DNA of 64,000 nucleotides from Bacteroidales bacterium (GCA_017400135.1 JAFPVJ010000027.1:124001-188000); one strand, 5' to 3'; counted from the stretch's first letter, positions 16,892 through 26,163 are shown. A program made the numbers and translations. Notes: a model not told the origin generated them from the sequence alone.

Positions 16892-17481
16892 GGCTCTGTC
16901 TCTTCGAGGGTCGGATGGGCGAAATCCCAGATACGCTCATACGTCTCGGTATCCTTGATGGTCGTCCGCTGGTGGTCGCCTTCCGCGATGACGCGGAACG
17001 GGGTCTGGGAATTGTCCACCAGGATCCAGCGGTCACTGACCGGCATATAATCGTTGAAAAAGTACCGCAGTCCCATATCGTACCGGCGCCGGATGACGTG
17101 CTCGGGGATGCTGTGCCCGCCGGCCTCGACCCTGTCTTTAACCCGCTTGACGGCGAGCTCGGGCGAACTGATCCAGAAATAGAGCAGCGTCACCTCATAT
17201 CCATTGTCCTTCGCCTCTTCGATGGTCCGCATCAGCGAGCGGGTCGCCAGGGTGGTCTCGATGCAGAAATCGTCCCTGCGGTGCAGCAGGTAGCGGATCT
17301 TGAGCAGCATGAAACGGCCTGCGGAGATCGACGCATCGGCGGGATTGAAGGGCGAAAAGCTCTTGGCGAACTCGTCCGAGTTGACAAACTGCGAGCAGCC
17401 CAGCATTTCGGGCAGCACCGTGTAGGATGCCGTCGTCTTGCCGGATCCATTGCAGCCGGATATGATATACAGGTTCGGCAA
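16888..17481 (-). CDS. Zeta-toxin-like P-loop kinase
   Basis: A protein of about 197 residues with a Walker A motif at the very N-terminus (LYIISGCNGSGKTTAS), then NSDEFAKSF, IETTLATRS and an RRRYDMGLRYF helix. These are features of zeta-toxin-family nucleotide or sugar-nucleotide kinases. The open frame extends to 17649, but that part overlaps pepD and does not resemble the family. I chose the TTG at 17481, 8 bp after the pepD stop, which gives MPNLYIISG. No epsilon-type antitoxin gene is adjacent, so it may be a housekeeping phosphotransferase rather than a toxin. Its stop overlaps the tldD start (ATGA). Confidence 0.75.
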   Translation of the reverse strand: MPNLYIISGCNGSGKTTASYTVLPEMLGCSQFVNSDEFAKSFSPFNPADASISAGRFMLLKIRYLLHRRDDFCIETTLATRSLMRTIEEAKDNGYEVTLLYFWISSPELAVKRVKDRVEAGGHSIPEHVIRRRYDMGLRYFFNDYMPVSDRWILVDNSQTPFRVIAEGDHQRTTIKDTETYERIWDFAHPTLEETEP

Positions 17482-17489
17482 GGCCCCGT

Positions 17490-18968
17490 TTATTTCGCGG
17501 GAATTGCCTCCAGGACGGCCTTGAGGAAGTCCCAGGCCTTCTGGACCGAAGGGATGTGCGCCCGCTCGTCCGGGGAATGGGGACTCAGCAGGGTCGGTCC
17601 GCAGGAGACCATGTCCCAGTGCGGATAGGCGCCGCTGAGAATGCCGCATTCGAGTCCGGCGTGGATGGCCATCACCTTGGGCTCCTCGCCGTACAGGCCC
17701 TTATACACTTTCTTCATCGTGTGGAGGATGGGGGAGGCCGCATTCGGCGCCCAGCCGCTGTATCCGCCGGTGAATTTGGTGCGGATGCCGGCCAGGGCGA
17801 AGACGGACGCCAGCTTCTGGGCGAGGGCCGCCTTGGCGCTGTCCACGGAACTGCGCAGGAGGTTCTTGACGAAGAATTCACCCTTGTAGATGCGGACCAT
17901 CGCCATGTTGTTGGAGGTCTCGACCATGCCGGGCATGTTGTCGCTCATCCGCTCGACGCCGTCGGGGCAGGCAAGGATGGCGCGGATGAACTTCTCCGCG
18001 CTCTTCTCGCTCACATAGCGGCAGTCGTCCGGGTCGCAGGTCTCGCCTTCGGGGCAGACGTAGGGCTCGAAGATTATGCTCAGCTTGGGATCGGTCAGGG
18101 CGTATTCGGCCTTGAGTTCGGCAGCCACCTTGGCGACGATGCGCTTGGCAGCAGCCACTTTGGCGTCGGGGACGTAGACAGTGGCGAAAGCTTCGCGCGG
18201 GATGGCGTTGCGCAGGGTGCCGCCTTCGAGGTCGATCAGTTTCACGCCGGCTTTCAGGAGGGGCAAGAGGATGCGGGCGGCCAGCTTGTTGGCGTTGGCG
18301 CGGCACAGGATGATGTCCATGCCGGAATGTCCGCCCTGGCAGCCCTTGACGGCCAGGCTCCAGCACTCGTGCTTCGCGGGCTCTTTCTTGCGACGGTAAC
18401 GGGCGTACGCGGTGGCGTCCAGGCCGCCGGCGCAGCCGACATACAGCTCGCCTTCGGTCTCGGAATCCAGGTTGATCAGGATGTCGCCGTGCAGCACGCC
18501 GGGTTTGAGCAGGCTGGCGCCGGTCATGCCGGTTTCCTCGTCGTAGGTCACGAGCACCTCGAGGGGACCGTGCTTGACGGTCGGATCTTCGAGGACGGAG
18601 AGGGCCATCGCTACGCCGAGTCCGTTGTCGGCGCCGAGGGTCGTGCCCTTGGCCTTGAGCCATTCGCCGTCCACCCAGGTCTCGATGGGGTCGGTCTCGA
18701 AGTTGTGGACCGTGTCGGCGTTCTTCTGGGGCACCATGTCCATGTGGCCCTGGAGGATGACGCCCTTGCGGTTTTCAAAACCGGGTGTCGCCGGGGCGCG
18801 CATGATGACGTTGCCCGTATCGTCGGGGAAAGCCTCGACATTGTGTTTCTTGGCCCAGTCCAGGAGGTAGGCCCTGATCTTTTCTTCGTGTTTGGAAGGA
18901 CGCGGCTGGCGCGTGATGCCGTAGAAATTGTCCCAGACAATCTTCGGCTGGAGGTCGAGAATGGTCAT
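17490..18968 (-). CDS. pepD: Aminoacyl-histidine dipeptidase (PepD, M20 family)
   Basis: The 492-residue protein is a cytosolic zinc dipeptidase of the M20C type, which cleaves Xaa-His and many other dipeptides. Metal and catalytic motifs are present: ILQGHMDMVPQK (near residue 75), TTLGADNGLGVAM (near 115), TYDEETGMTGA (near 147) and HAGLECGIL (near 438). Length matches PepD. The product would supply amino acids from imported peptides, which fits the POT transporter 2 kb away. A DUF4831 gene lies 12 bp upstream. Confidence 0.93.
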   Translation of the reverse strand: MTILDLQPKIVWDNFYGITRQPRPSKHEEKIRAYLLDWAKKHNVEAFPDDTGNVIMRAPATPGFENRKGVILQGHMDMVPQKNADTVHNFETDPIETWVDGEWLKAKGTTLGADNGLGVAMALSVLEDPTVKHGPLEVLVTYDEETGMTGASLLKPGVLHGDILINLDSETEGELYVGCAGGLDATAYARYRRKKEPAKHECWSLAVKGCQGGHSGMDIILCRANANKLAARILLPLLKAGVKLIDLEGGTLRNAIPREAFATVYVPDAKVAAAKRIVAKVAAELKAEYALTDPKLSIIFEPYVCPEGETCDPDDCRYVSEKSAEKFIRAILACPDGVERMSDNMPGMVETSNNMAMVRIYKGEFFVKNLLRSSVDSAKAALAQKLASVFALAGIRTKFTGGYSGWAPNAASPILHTMKKVYKGLYGEEPKVMAIHAGLECGILSGAYPHWDMVSCGPTLLSPHSPDERAHIPSVQKAWDFLKAVLEAIPAK

Positions 18969-18980
18969 ATCGTTGGAAAG

Positions 18981-20024
18981 CTATTTTATAGGATAAGTCT
19001 TGTCTACGCCGAACTGATAGATCGGCAGGCGGCTCCGCAGCAGGATGTCGGTCCCGTCGGAAAGCGTGACCGTGCAGATGGCCGGGATGCGGTATACGAT
19101 CGCAGCGGCGGACTTGCCCCTGGGGGTTTCTCCGCCGGCGATTTCCTCGGGCGTGATGTCCACGAAATAGGGTTTGCCGCTCATGTTGTCAGCCGGGAGC
19201 AGTCCTTCCTCGTCGGAGAGGCGGAACACCACCTGCACCTTCATCCGCTCGTTGTTGAGGGGTACCAGGTCGAAGTGTTTCGTCTGGGTCTGGAACTCGC
19301 TGTAACCGGTGAAGAGGGTCATGTACTCCTTCTCCATCCGGGTAATCTCTGCGAGCGCGGAGGCCATGGCTTCACCGCTGTAGTTGGCGTCGGTGTCGCC
19401 CGTGACGATCTGCACGCGGGTCTTGCGGAGCTTGAAGATCATGTCGGCCGCTTCCTGGGCCTTCTTCTCCAGGGATTTCTCGATCACCATGTTCTGCTGG
19501 ACGGCCACCTTGTTGTAGGCGGACTCCTGCTTGACGCCCTGGTAGAGCGTCGTGGCCTCGGCGGTCAGGTTGGAACCGACTCCCTTGTCCGAGAAGTCAC
19601 CGCTGGTGCGGACGGGGAAACGCCATACGCTCCCGTCTCCGAAGCTGCCGTCCCGGACGGCGACCAGTCCCTGCGCCGTCATTTGCAGGAAGGCGTTCGC
19701 GGTGTTGTTCTTGGAAGAAAGCGTCGCGACATAGCGGTTGCTCTGGTCCGCCTCGATGCAAGGGGTGATCCGCACGGAGGACAGCTGGAAGGTCTTTTCA
19801 TCCTGCTGGCGGGCGTCGATCCCCAGATACTTCTGGGCGAACTTGGCGTAGGGGCCCGCGTAGAACTTCTCCTGGACGGCTTCCACGTCGAAGGACAGGG
19901 AAGTCAGGGGAAGGGCGTATGAAACCGTTCCGTCGGGATCGAAATCGGGGCGGGCGCTCTGCCCGAAGGCGGCCGTTGCGGTCAGGGACAGCGCGAGCGC
20001 CGTCACAAGCATGATCTTTCTCAT
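18981..20024 (-). CDS. DUF4831-type secreted protein
   Basis: A 347-residue protein with a clear signal peptide (MRKIMLVTALALSLTATAAFGQ) and a mature part beginning with a YALPLTSLSFDVEA segment, which resembles the Bacteroidetes DUF4831 family. No catalytic motif is recognised. The open frame reaches 20462, but the upstream part overlaps the acyltransferase gene; the ATG at 20024 lies 2 bp after that gene's stop and gives the signal peptide. Probably periplasmic or outer-membrane associated. Function unknown. Confidence 0.75.
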   Translation of the reverse strand: MRKIMLVTALALSLTATAAFGQSARPDFDPDGTVSYALPLTSLSFDVEAVQEKFYAGPYAKFAQKYLGIDARQQDEKTFQLSSVRITPCIEADQSNRYVATLSSKNNTANAFLQMTAQGLVAVRDGSFGDGSVWRFPVRTSGDFSDKGVGSNLTAEATTLYQGVKQESAYNKVAVQQNMVIEKSLEKKAQEAADMIFKLRKTRVQIVTGDTDANYSGEAMASALAEITRMEKEYMTLFTGYSEFQTQTKHFDLVPLNNERMKVQVVFRLSDEEGLLPADNMSGKPYFVDITPEEIAGGETPRGKSAAAIVYRIPAICTVTLSDGTDILLRSRLPIYQFGVDKTYPIK

Positions 20025-20026
20025 AT

Positions 20027-20947
20027 CTATTTCCATCTTTTGTGCGTCCAAAGGTAATTCCAAGGCACGGCCTCGAGGTCCCGCTGGAGCAGTTGATAAT
20101 ACTTTTTCATGATGTCGCCGGAATCGGCTCCGGAAGCGTCGGTGCAGATCGGCTCGAAAGTGATGGTCCAGCGCCCCTCCTTCTCGGCGGGCTGGAAACT
20201 CATGTAGGCGACGGCCAGTCCCAGCTTGACGGCCAGTTTCGCGGCGCCGTCCATCGAGGTCGTCGGCTGGTGCATGAATTCCCCTACATCGATGGCGGCC
20301 GATCCCTGGTAGGGGTGCTGGTCGGTGATGAAAGCGTAGAGTTTCTTCTGCCCGCGCCGGCTCAGGACATGGCGCAGGGCGTCCCGGGACTCCACGAGGC
20401 CGTCGTATGCCGTCTTGTCCACGATGGGGGAGATGCGGTTGCGTCGCATAACGGCGTCCCACGCGTCGCTGGTCAGGCGCTTGTAGATCACGTGCACGTC
20501 GTTCTCTGCGAAGGGGAGGGGGAGGTCCGGCGAATAGAACATGAATCCGCCGGTGAGCTCCCAGTTGCCTGAATGGGCGGTCAGCAGGACGATGCTGTCC
20601 GACTGCTCATATAGACTGACGAGCGTTTCGGGGTTGGTGAAACGGACGATGTCTTCCTTTTGCAGGCGCCGTCCGCCTTTCTCTCCGTCGCAGCCGCAGA
20701 ACCACACGCTTTCGGCGAAGACGGTACCGAGGTAGCGATAGAAGTCCTTGCGGATCTTTGCAAGCTCAGCGTATTTCTTGTCGGGGAAGCTTCGGGCGAG
20801 ATTGGCTGTCACCACGTCGCGGCGGTAGCGCAGCACGCTGCCGGCCAGCCAGCCCAGCGCCTTGCCGCAGGCGAGGTGGAAGCCCAGCGGCAGCGTTCCC
20901 AGCGCCCGCATCGGTCCGCGTATCAGCCAATAACCCAGTTTTGCCAT
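20027..20947 (-). CDS. Lipid A biosynthesis acyltransferase (LpxL/HtrB family)
   Basis: The 306-residue protein belongs to the inner-membrane acyltransferases that add a secondary fatty acid to lipid A or related lipids. The catalytic HX4E motif is visible as HSGNWE (near residue 124), with an N-terminal hydrophobic region and AFITDQHPYQGSA (near residue 210). Bacteroidetes usually carry one or more LpxL-like genes of this length. Which acyl chain or position it modifies cannot be read from the sequence. It is the first gene of a long minus-strand run and diverges from the POT transporter across a region with tandem 18-bp repeats. Confidence 0.88.
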   Translation of the reverse strand: MAKLGYWLIRGPMRALGTLPLGFHLACGKALGWLAGSVLRYRRDVVTANLARSFPDKKYAELAKIRKDFYRYLGTVFAESVWFCGCDGEKGGRRLQKEDIVRFTNPETLVSLYEQSDSIVLLTAHSGNWELTGGFMFYSPDLPLPFAENDVHVIYKRLTSDAWDAVMRRNRISPIVDKTAYDGLVESRDALRHVLSRRGQKKLYAFITDQHPYQGSAAIDVGEFMHQPTTSMDGAAKLAVKLGLAVAYMSFQPAEKEGRWTITFEPICTDASGADSGDIMKKYYQLLQRDLEAVPWNYLWTHKRWK

Positions 20948-20959
20948 ATCCCGAAATAA

Positions 20960-20995
20960 CAGGTGTAACTACAAATACAGGTGTAACTACAAATA
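20960..20995. repeat. Two tandem 18-bp repeats carrying a TGTA-N2-TACA palindrome
   Basis: CAGGTGTAACTACAAATA occurs twice head to tail (20960-20977 and 20978-20995). Each copy contains the palindrome TGTAACTACA. The repeats lie between the divergent acyltransferase and POT genes and overlap the predicted -7 box and start region of the acyltransferase promoter, so they look like an operator for an unidentified regulator. Confidence 0.6.
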
Positions 20996-20997
20996 TA
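20990..20997 (-). promoter_or_regulatory. -7 box upstream of the LpxL-type gene
   Basis: TATATTTG on the minus strand matches TAnnTTTG exactly. No TTTG element is seen at 19-21 bp, so it may need an activator. It overlaps the second 18-bp repeat. Confidence 0.45.
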
Positions 20998-21018
20998 GTC
21001 AAATTCGCCATTTTTTAC

Positions 21019-21026
21019 TATTTTTG
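21019..21026 (+). promoter_or_regulatory. -7 box upstream of the POT transporter
   Basis: TATTTTTG matches TAnnTTTG exactly, 36 bp before the ATG at 21063. A -33 TTTG is not visible at the right distance. Confidence 0.45.
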
Positions 21027-21062
21027 TCTGACTTGACTATTATTTATTAAACCAACGACAAT

Positions 21063-22742
21063 ATGTTCAAAGGACAACCCACAGGCCTGTATGCCCTGGC
21101 GCTCGCCAACACCGGCGAACGCTTCGGTTACTACACCATGCTGGCCATCTTCCTCCTGTTCCTGCAGGCGAAGTTCGGATTCTCCGCCGCCGCGGCGGGA
21201 CAGTTTTACGCCATTTTCCTGGCGGCGGTCTATTTCATGCCGGTCATCGGCGGATGGCTCGCCGACAAGATCGGTTTCGGCAAGTGCGTCGTCACCGGCG
21301 TGTGCGTGATGTTCATCGGCTACCTGTGCCTGGCTATCCCGACCAATGCCTTCGCCAGCCGCGGCCTCGCGCTGGCGCTGATGTTCGGCGCCCTGCTGCT
21401 GATCGCCGTGGGTACGGGTCTGTTCAAGGGCAACCTCCAGGTGATGGTGGGCAACCTGTATGACGATCCGCAGTATGCCGCGAAACGCGACTCTGGCTTC
21501 AGCCTGTTCTACATGGCCATCAACATCGGCGCCATGTTCGCCCCGACCGCCGCTACCGCGCTGACCAACAGCCATCTAGCCAAGTCCGGCCTCATCTATA
21601 AGGCGGACATCCCCGCCCTGGCGCACCAGTTCCTGAACGGGACGCTGGAGAGCACGGACAAGCTGGTCGAACTCCAGGGCATGATGCCCGGCGCCGACGT
21701 GGCCGGCATGAGCCTGGGCGACTTCAGCCAGTTCTATATCACCCAGCTTTCCACGGCCTACAACCTGGGCTTCGCCGTCGCCTGCGTGTCCCTGATCTTC
21801 TCGATGGCCATCTACTTCGGCTTCCGCGCCTGGTTCAAGCATACCGACGTCAACGCCAAACAGGCCGCCGCTTCCAACGCCGCCGCCGTGGAGCTGACTC
21901 CGAAGCAGACCCGCGACCGTATCGTCGCCCTCATCTTCGTCTTCGCCGTCGTTATTTTCTTCTGGATGGCCTTCCACCAGAACGGATCTTCGCTGACCTA
22001 CTTCGCGCGTGACTACACCCAGTCCGAGGTGAGCGGACCGCTGCGCATCGGCTTCAGCATCTGGCCGCTGTTCCTGATAGCCGTTTCGATCTACACCTTG
22101 TTCGGCATATTCCAGTCCGAGACGAGCCGGGCGAAATGGATCTGCGGCATCGTGACGGCCGCCCTCTGGGCCGGCGCCATTGCCATCTACAAGGGCATGC
22201 CCGAGGTCATGCACATCCTGCCCCAGCAGTTCCAGCAGTTCAATCCTTTCTTCGTGGTCGCCCTGACTCCGGTCTCCATGGCGATCTTCGCCGCCCTGGC
22301 CAAGAAGGACAAGGAGCCGTCGGCCCCGATGAAGATCGGTCTCGGCATGTTCGTGGCCGCCATCGGTTACCTGATCATGCTGGCCGCCTCCAACGGTCAG
22401 CCCGCTCCGTCCGCGCTGAAAGCGGTCGGCGGCGTCTCCCCGGACCCCGTCGTACCGACCTACCTGATCAGCACCTACCTGGTCCTGACCTTCGCCGAGC
22501 TCCTGCTCAGCCCGATGGGTATTTCCTTCGTCTCGAAAGTGGCCCCTCCGAAGTACAAGGGCCTGATGATGGGTTGCTGGTTCGCCGCGACGGCCATCGG
22601 CAATTATCTCAGTTCCATCCCTTCGATGCTCTGGGACAACGTGCCGCTGTGGGTCAACTGGACCGTCCTGATGGCGCTTTGCGTCATCTCCGGTGTGGTG
22701 ATGTTCTCGATGCTCCGCAAGCTCGAAGCCGCCACGGCTTAA
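21063..22742 (+). CDS. POT/PTR2 family proton-dependent oligopeptide transporter
   Basis: A 559-residue polytopic membrane protein with about 12-14 hydrophobic segments. The N-terminal NTGERFGYYTMLAIF contains the ExxERFxYY-type signature of POT transporters, which take up di- and tripeptides with protons. Later segments include GLFKGNLQVMVGNLY and FAELLLSPMGISFVSKVAPPKYKG, both typical. It is a single-gene unit; the stop codon overlaps the convergent aminotransferase stop within TTAA. The nearby pepD dipeptidase could process its substrates. Confidence 0.93.
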   Translation: MFKGQPTGLYALALANTGERFGYYTMLAIFLLFLQAKFGFSAAAAGQFYAIFLAAVYFMPVIGGWLADKIGFGKCVVTGVCVMFIGYLCLAIPTNAFASRGLALALMFGALLLIAVGTGLFKGNLQVMVGNLYDDPQYAAKRDSGFSLFYMAINIGAMFAPTAATALTNSHLAKSGLIYKADIPALAHQFLNGTLESTDKLVELQGMMPGADVAGMSLGDFSQFYITQLSTAYNLGFAVACVSLIFSMAIYFGFRAWFKHTDVNAKQAAASNAAAVELTPKQTRDRIVALIFVFAVVIFFWMAFHQNGSSLTYFARDYTQSEVSGPLRIGFSIWPLFLIAVSIYTLFGIFQSETSRAKWICGIVTAALWAGAIAIYKGMPEVMHILPQQFQQFNPFFVVALTPVSMAIFAALAKKDKEPSAPMKIGLGMFVAAIGYLIMLAASNGQPAPSALKAVGGVSPDPVVPTYLISTYLVLTFAELLLSPMGISFVSKVAPPKYKGLMMGCWFAATAIGNYLSSIPSMLWDNVPLWVNWTVLMALCVISGVVMFSMLRKLEAATA

Positions 22743-24055
22743 TCTTTCGGATGATCGGCCTCGAAGGCGGCCATACGCGCTTCGAGGACGGGATAGAGGT
22801 CTTCGCGCATGCGGCTCACGCATGCGCGAACTCCTTTACGGAGGCTTCCCGTGGTCGAAAGACAGATGCTGGAGACGCCGTAGTACATCAGTTCCAGCAG
22901 CAGCTGCTCGCCGCTCAGCGAGCCGTATCCCAGCGTGAAGAAGAACCCGTCGCCGACTGGACGCGTCACGTCGTGGTCATAGACGACGTCGAAGCCGTGG
23001 CGCACGAAGATTTCCTTCATCCGGCGGGCGCGGTGTTCGTATTCGCGGGTGTCTTCCACGAAATTGATCTTTCCCTCGCAGGACAGGTTCAGCATCTCGG
23101 CGTAGGCATATTGCGTCGTCGCCGTGCAGCCGCTCGTGATCATATACAGGATGGCGGCCGTCAGCGTCACGCCGAAGACGCCTGCGTCGTGGTAGCGCGC
23201 CGCCAGGGCGGGGAACTGCCGCTCGTACAGGACGTCGCTGATGCAGGCGAGGGCGATGCGCTGTCCGGCGTAACTGAAGATCTTGGAAGCGGACAGCATC
23301 AGGATGTAATTGTCCGTGTAGCGGGCCACGGTCGGCAGGAAGGGCGCCTGGAACGGCTGTCCCAGATCCCGGCGGTAATCCATGCAGAAATACGCCAGGT
23401 CCTCCATCACGACGACGTCGTGTTTCGTGGCCAGGCGGCCGATCACCTCCAGCTCATCTTCTTCCAGGCAGATCCAGGCCGGATTGTTGGGGTTGGAATA
23501 GACGATGGCCGCCACGTCGCCCGGGGCCAGCATTTCCTCCAGTTTCGGCTCCAGGCGGGCTGCCCCGCGGTAGGGGTAGATGTCGAACTCGTACCACTCG
23601 ATTCCCAGCATGCGCAACTGCGACTTCTGGATGGGGAAGCCCGGATCGATGAAGAGGACCTTGTCCTTCCCCGGGATGCGCTGGGTACAAGCGATGAAGG
23701 AACCGAAGGAAGCCGCCACGGATCCCGTCGTCGGGACGCAGCTCCGCGGCGAGACCTCGACGTCGATGAAGGCCTTGATGAAACGGGACGCCGCTTCTTT
23801 CAGCTCGGGCACGCCCGCGGCCGCCGGGTACTGGGACCCGATGCCGCTGTCCAGCGCCCGTTTCTCCGCGGCTACGCCGTATGCGTTGATCGGCAGGCCC
23901 GGCGACCCCTGGTCCATGCGGATGAATGGAATCCCGGTCTTCTGCTCGAGATATTGGGCGACGAGCAGCACCTCGCCGATGGTCGCGGTCGAAAGGTCGG
24001 CCACGCTCATTTCGCGGCAGGCCTGTGCCACGAGCGCTTCGCTGAAGACTTTCAT
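22739..24055 (-). CDS. PLP-dependent aminotransferase, class I/II
   Basis: The 438-residue protein is a fold-type-I PLP enzyme. It shows VYSNPNNPAWICLEEDEL (near residue 200), MEDLAYF with the cofactor-binding Asp, and LSASKIFSYAGQR with the Schiff-base lysine (near residue 265). The open frame runs much further upstream, but that part overlaps ilvE; the ATG at 24055 overlaps the ilvE stop as ATGA. Its position as last gene of the leucine operon suggests a role in transaminating branched-chain or related keto acids, but the substrate cannot be derived from the motifs. Confidence 0.85.
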   Translation of the reverse strand: MKVFSEALVAQACREMSVADLSTATIGEVLLVAQYLEQKTGIPFIRMDQGSPGLPINAYGVAAEKRALDSGIGSQYPAAAGVPELKEAASRFIKAFIDVEVSPRSCVPTTGSVAASFGSFIACTQRIPGKDKVLFIDPGFPIQKSQLRMLGIEWYEFDIYPYRGAARLEPKLEEMLAPGDVAAIVYSNPNNPAWICLEEDELEVIGRLATKHDVVVMEDLAYFCMDYRRDLGQPFQAPFLPTVARYTDNYILMLSASKIFSYAGQRIALACISDVLYERQFPALAARYHDAGVFGVTLTAAILYMITSGCTATTQYAYAEMLNLSCEGKINFVEDTREYEHRARRMKEIFVRHGFDVVYDHDVTRPVGDGFFFTLGYGSLSGEQLLLELMYYGVSSICLSTTGSLRKGVRACVSRMREDLYPVLEARMAAFEADHPKD

Positions 24056-25092
24056 AATTTCACAATGTAGCACCAGCCGTGCGTGTCGGGCACGACACCG
24101 TCCTGGATGCCCCGCAGGGTCTCGTACAGCTTGCGGCTGACGGGACCGCATTCGCCATCCTTTCCAAAATGATAGACGCGGGTCACTTCCTCGCCCTTGA
24201 GATGCGGCTTGTCGGTGATGGTCCCGATCGGGGTGATTACGACGGCGGTGCCGCAGGCGTTGACTTCCTCGAAGGTTTCCAGTTCCTCGAAGGGGATGAC
24301 GCGCTTCTCGACCTTGTAACCCAGGTCGAGCGCCACCTGCTGCAGGGACTTGTTGGTGATGGAAGGCAGGACGCTGTCGGACAGGGGCGTGACGAAGGTG
24401 CCGTCCTTGATGCCGAAGAAGTTGGACGAACCGAATTCGTCGATCTTGGTCTTGGTCGCCGGATCCAGGAAGAGCAGTTCCGTGAATCCCATGGCGTGTG
24501 CGGTGTTGTAGGCGTGGAAGGACGGAGCATAGTTGGCGCCCAACTTGTAACTGCCGGTACCGTTCGGAGCCGCGCGGTCGAAATCCCTGGATATCACTGC
24601 CGTCACGGGGCTCAGCGTCTTTGCGCCGGAATAGCTGCCGGCCGGGATGCCCATCAGGATGAAGGTCGCTTCGACGGGAGATTTCAGGTTGAGCTGCTTG
24701 TCGGTGCCGATCAGCACGGGGCGCAGGTACATCGACGCGTTGTAGCCGTACGGGGGCAGGAAGTCGATGTTCCAGCGGACGTATTCCTCGCACATCGAGA
24801 TGAACATTTCCTCGCTGGGGGCGGGCATGTCCAGGAATTCGGCGCTGCGACGCAGCCGGCGGGCATTCTCGTCAGGGCGGAAGATGCGCACGACGCCGTC
24901 CGCGCCGCGGAAAGCCTTCAGGCCTTCGAAGCAGCAGGTCGAATAATTCAGGACGAGGGAGTAGGGACTCAGTTCCACCGGGCCGTTTTCACGGGCCGGC
25001 TCCGTCCATTTTCCATCCTTGAAGCGGCTGACGAGTACACCGTGGGTTTCCCGGACCGCAAATCCGAGATGGCCCCAATCCAGATTCTGCAT
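24052..25092 (-). CDS. ilvE: Branched-chain amino acid aminotransferase
   Basis: A 346-residue class-IV (fold-type-IV) aminotransferase that makes leucine, isoleucine and valine from their keto acids. It contains STCCFEGLKAFRG, RIFRPDENARRL, GTGSYKLGANYAPSF with the PLP lysine (near residue 170) and FEEVNACGTAVVITPIG. Sequence and length fit the BCAT2-like group. The frame is open upstream of 25092, but the ATG there (MQNLDWGHLGF) lies 2 bp after the leuB stop and gives the family N-terminus. It is part of the leu operon and overlaps the next aminotransferase by ATGA. Confidence 0.92.
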   Translation of the reverse strand: MQNLDWGHLGFAVRETHGVLVSRFKDGKWTEPARENGPVELSPYSLVLNYSTCCFEGLKAFRGADGVVRIFRPDENARRLRRSAEFLDMPAPSEEMFISMCEEYVRWNIDFLPPYGYNASMYLRPVLIGTDKQLNLKSPVEATFILMGIPAGSYSGAKTLSPVTAVISRDFDRAAPNGTGSYKLGANYAPSFHAYNTAHAMGFTELLFLDPATKTKIDEFGSSNFFGIKDGTFVTPLSDSVLPSITNKSLQQVALDLGYKVEKRVIPFEELETFEEVNACGTAVVITPIGTITDKPHLKGEEVTRVYHFGKDGECGPVSRKLYETLRGIQDGVVPDTHGWCYIVKL

Positions 25093-25094
25093 GG

Positions 25095-26162
25095 TTATGA
25101 TTTTTTGATTCTGTTGGCTATCCAGTCTCCGACCTCCGAGGTGCCGTGGGCGGCGCCACCGTCGGCCAGGTCCTCCGTGACGAAACCCGAATCGATGGAG
25201 GCGGCGACCGCCTCGCGGATCGCGCGTCCTTCCTCCATCAGTCCGAAGGCATATTCGAACATCATGGCCGCCGACAGGATCGCGGCGAGCGGGTTGGCGA
25301 TGTCCTTGCCCGCTGCCTGCGGATAGGAGCCGTGGATGGGCTCGAAGACGCCGGTATGGGCGCCGATGGAAGCCGAAGCGAGCAGCCCCATCGAACCGGT
25401 GATGCAGCTCGCCTCGTCGGTGAGGATGTCGCCGAAGGTGTTCTCCGTCACGAGGACGTCGAACCACTTCGGGCAGCGGATCAGCTGCATGGCCGCGTTG
25501 TCCACATACATATAGTCAGTGGTCACTTCCGGGTACTGCGGGGCCATCTCCTGGGCGATCTGGCGCCACAGGCGCGAAGACTCCAGGACATTGGCTTTGT
25601 CCACCACGGTCAGGTGCTTCCGGCGGCGCATCGCATACTCGTACGCGAGCTTGAGGATGCGCTCCACCTCGAAGCGGTGGTACAGGTTGGTGTCGAAGGC
25701 GGTGTCGCCGCCGTCGCGCCGTCCCTTCTCCCCGAAATACATGCCGCCGGTCAGCTCTCGCACGCAGAGGAAGTCCGCGCCGCGGACCAGTTCTTCCTTC
25801 AGCGGGCTCTTGTGGGCCAGGGCTTCGAAGGTCTCCACGGGCCGCAGGTTGGCATAGAGGCCCAGCTGCTTACGCATCGCGAGCAGACCCTGCTCGGGCC
25901 GCACCTTCGCGGTCGGGTCGTTGTCGTATTTAGGGTCGCCGACGGCGCCGAACAGCACGGCGTCGCTCTCCAGGCAGACCTGATGGGTGCTGTCGGGATA
26001 GGCCGATCCGGTGGCTTCGATGGCGCAGGCGCCCACGGGGGCGAAGGTATAAACGGCTTCGTGGCCGAAACGCGCGCAGACGGCATCCACGGCCTTGACG
26101 GCCTGGGCGACCACTTCCGGTCCGATCCCGTCTCCGGGCAGTTTTGCAATGTTCAGTTTCAT
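25095..26162 (-). CDS. leuB: 3-isopropylmalate dehydrogenase
   Basis: The 355-residue enzyme oxidatively decarboxylates 3-isopropylmalate with NAD+ in leucine synthesis. Recognisable segments are [21 protein letters not shown] at the N-terminus, the substrate-binding [37 protein letters not shown] and the NAD site [12 protein letters not shown] and [18 protein letters not shown]. Length is typical. leuD ends 1 bp upstream and ilvE begins 2 bp downstream. Confidence 0.97.
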   Translation of the reverse strand: MKLNIAKLPGDGIGPEVVAQAVKAVDAVCARFGHEAVYTFAPVGACAIEATGSAYPDSTHQVCLESDAVLFGAVGDPKYDNDPTAKVRPEQGLLAMRKQLGLYANLRPVETFEALAHKSPLKEELVRGADFLCVRELTGGMYFGEKGRRDGGDTAFDTNLYHRFEVERILKLAYEYAMRRRKHLTVVDKANVLESSRLWRQIAQEMAPQYPEVTTDYMYVDNAAMQLIRCPKWFDVLVTENTFGDILTDEASCITGSMGLLASASIGAHTGVFEPIHGSYPQAAGKDIANPLAAILSAAMMFEYAFGLMEEGRAIREAVAASIDSGFVTEDLADGGAAHGTSEVGDWIANRIKKS

Positions 26163-26163
26163 G

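Noticed and set aside
17556-19922. A 788-codon open frame on the plus strand
   Set aside because: Antisense to pepD and the DUF4831 gene; Gly/Val/Asp-rich translation without motifs.
22736-22742. Tail-to-tail overlap of the POT and aminotransferase stops as a regulatory signal
   Set aside because: The shared TTAA simply provides both stop codons; no hairpin terminator is seen and nothing suggests more than compactness.
22739-24793. Aminotransferase start upstream of 24055
   Set aside because: The extra 246 codons overlap ilvE in another frame and read as non-protein-like sequence; the ATG at 24055 has ATGA coupling and a normal N-terminus.
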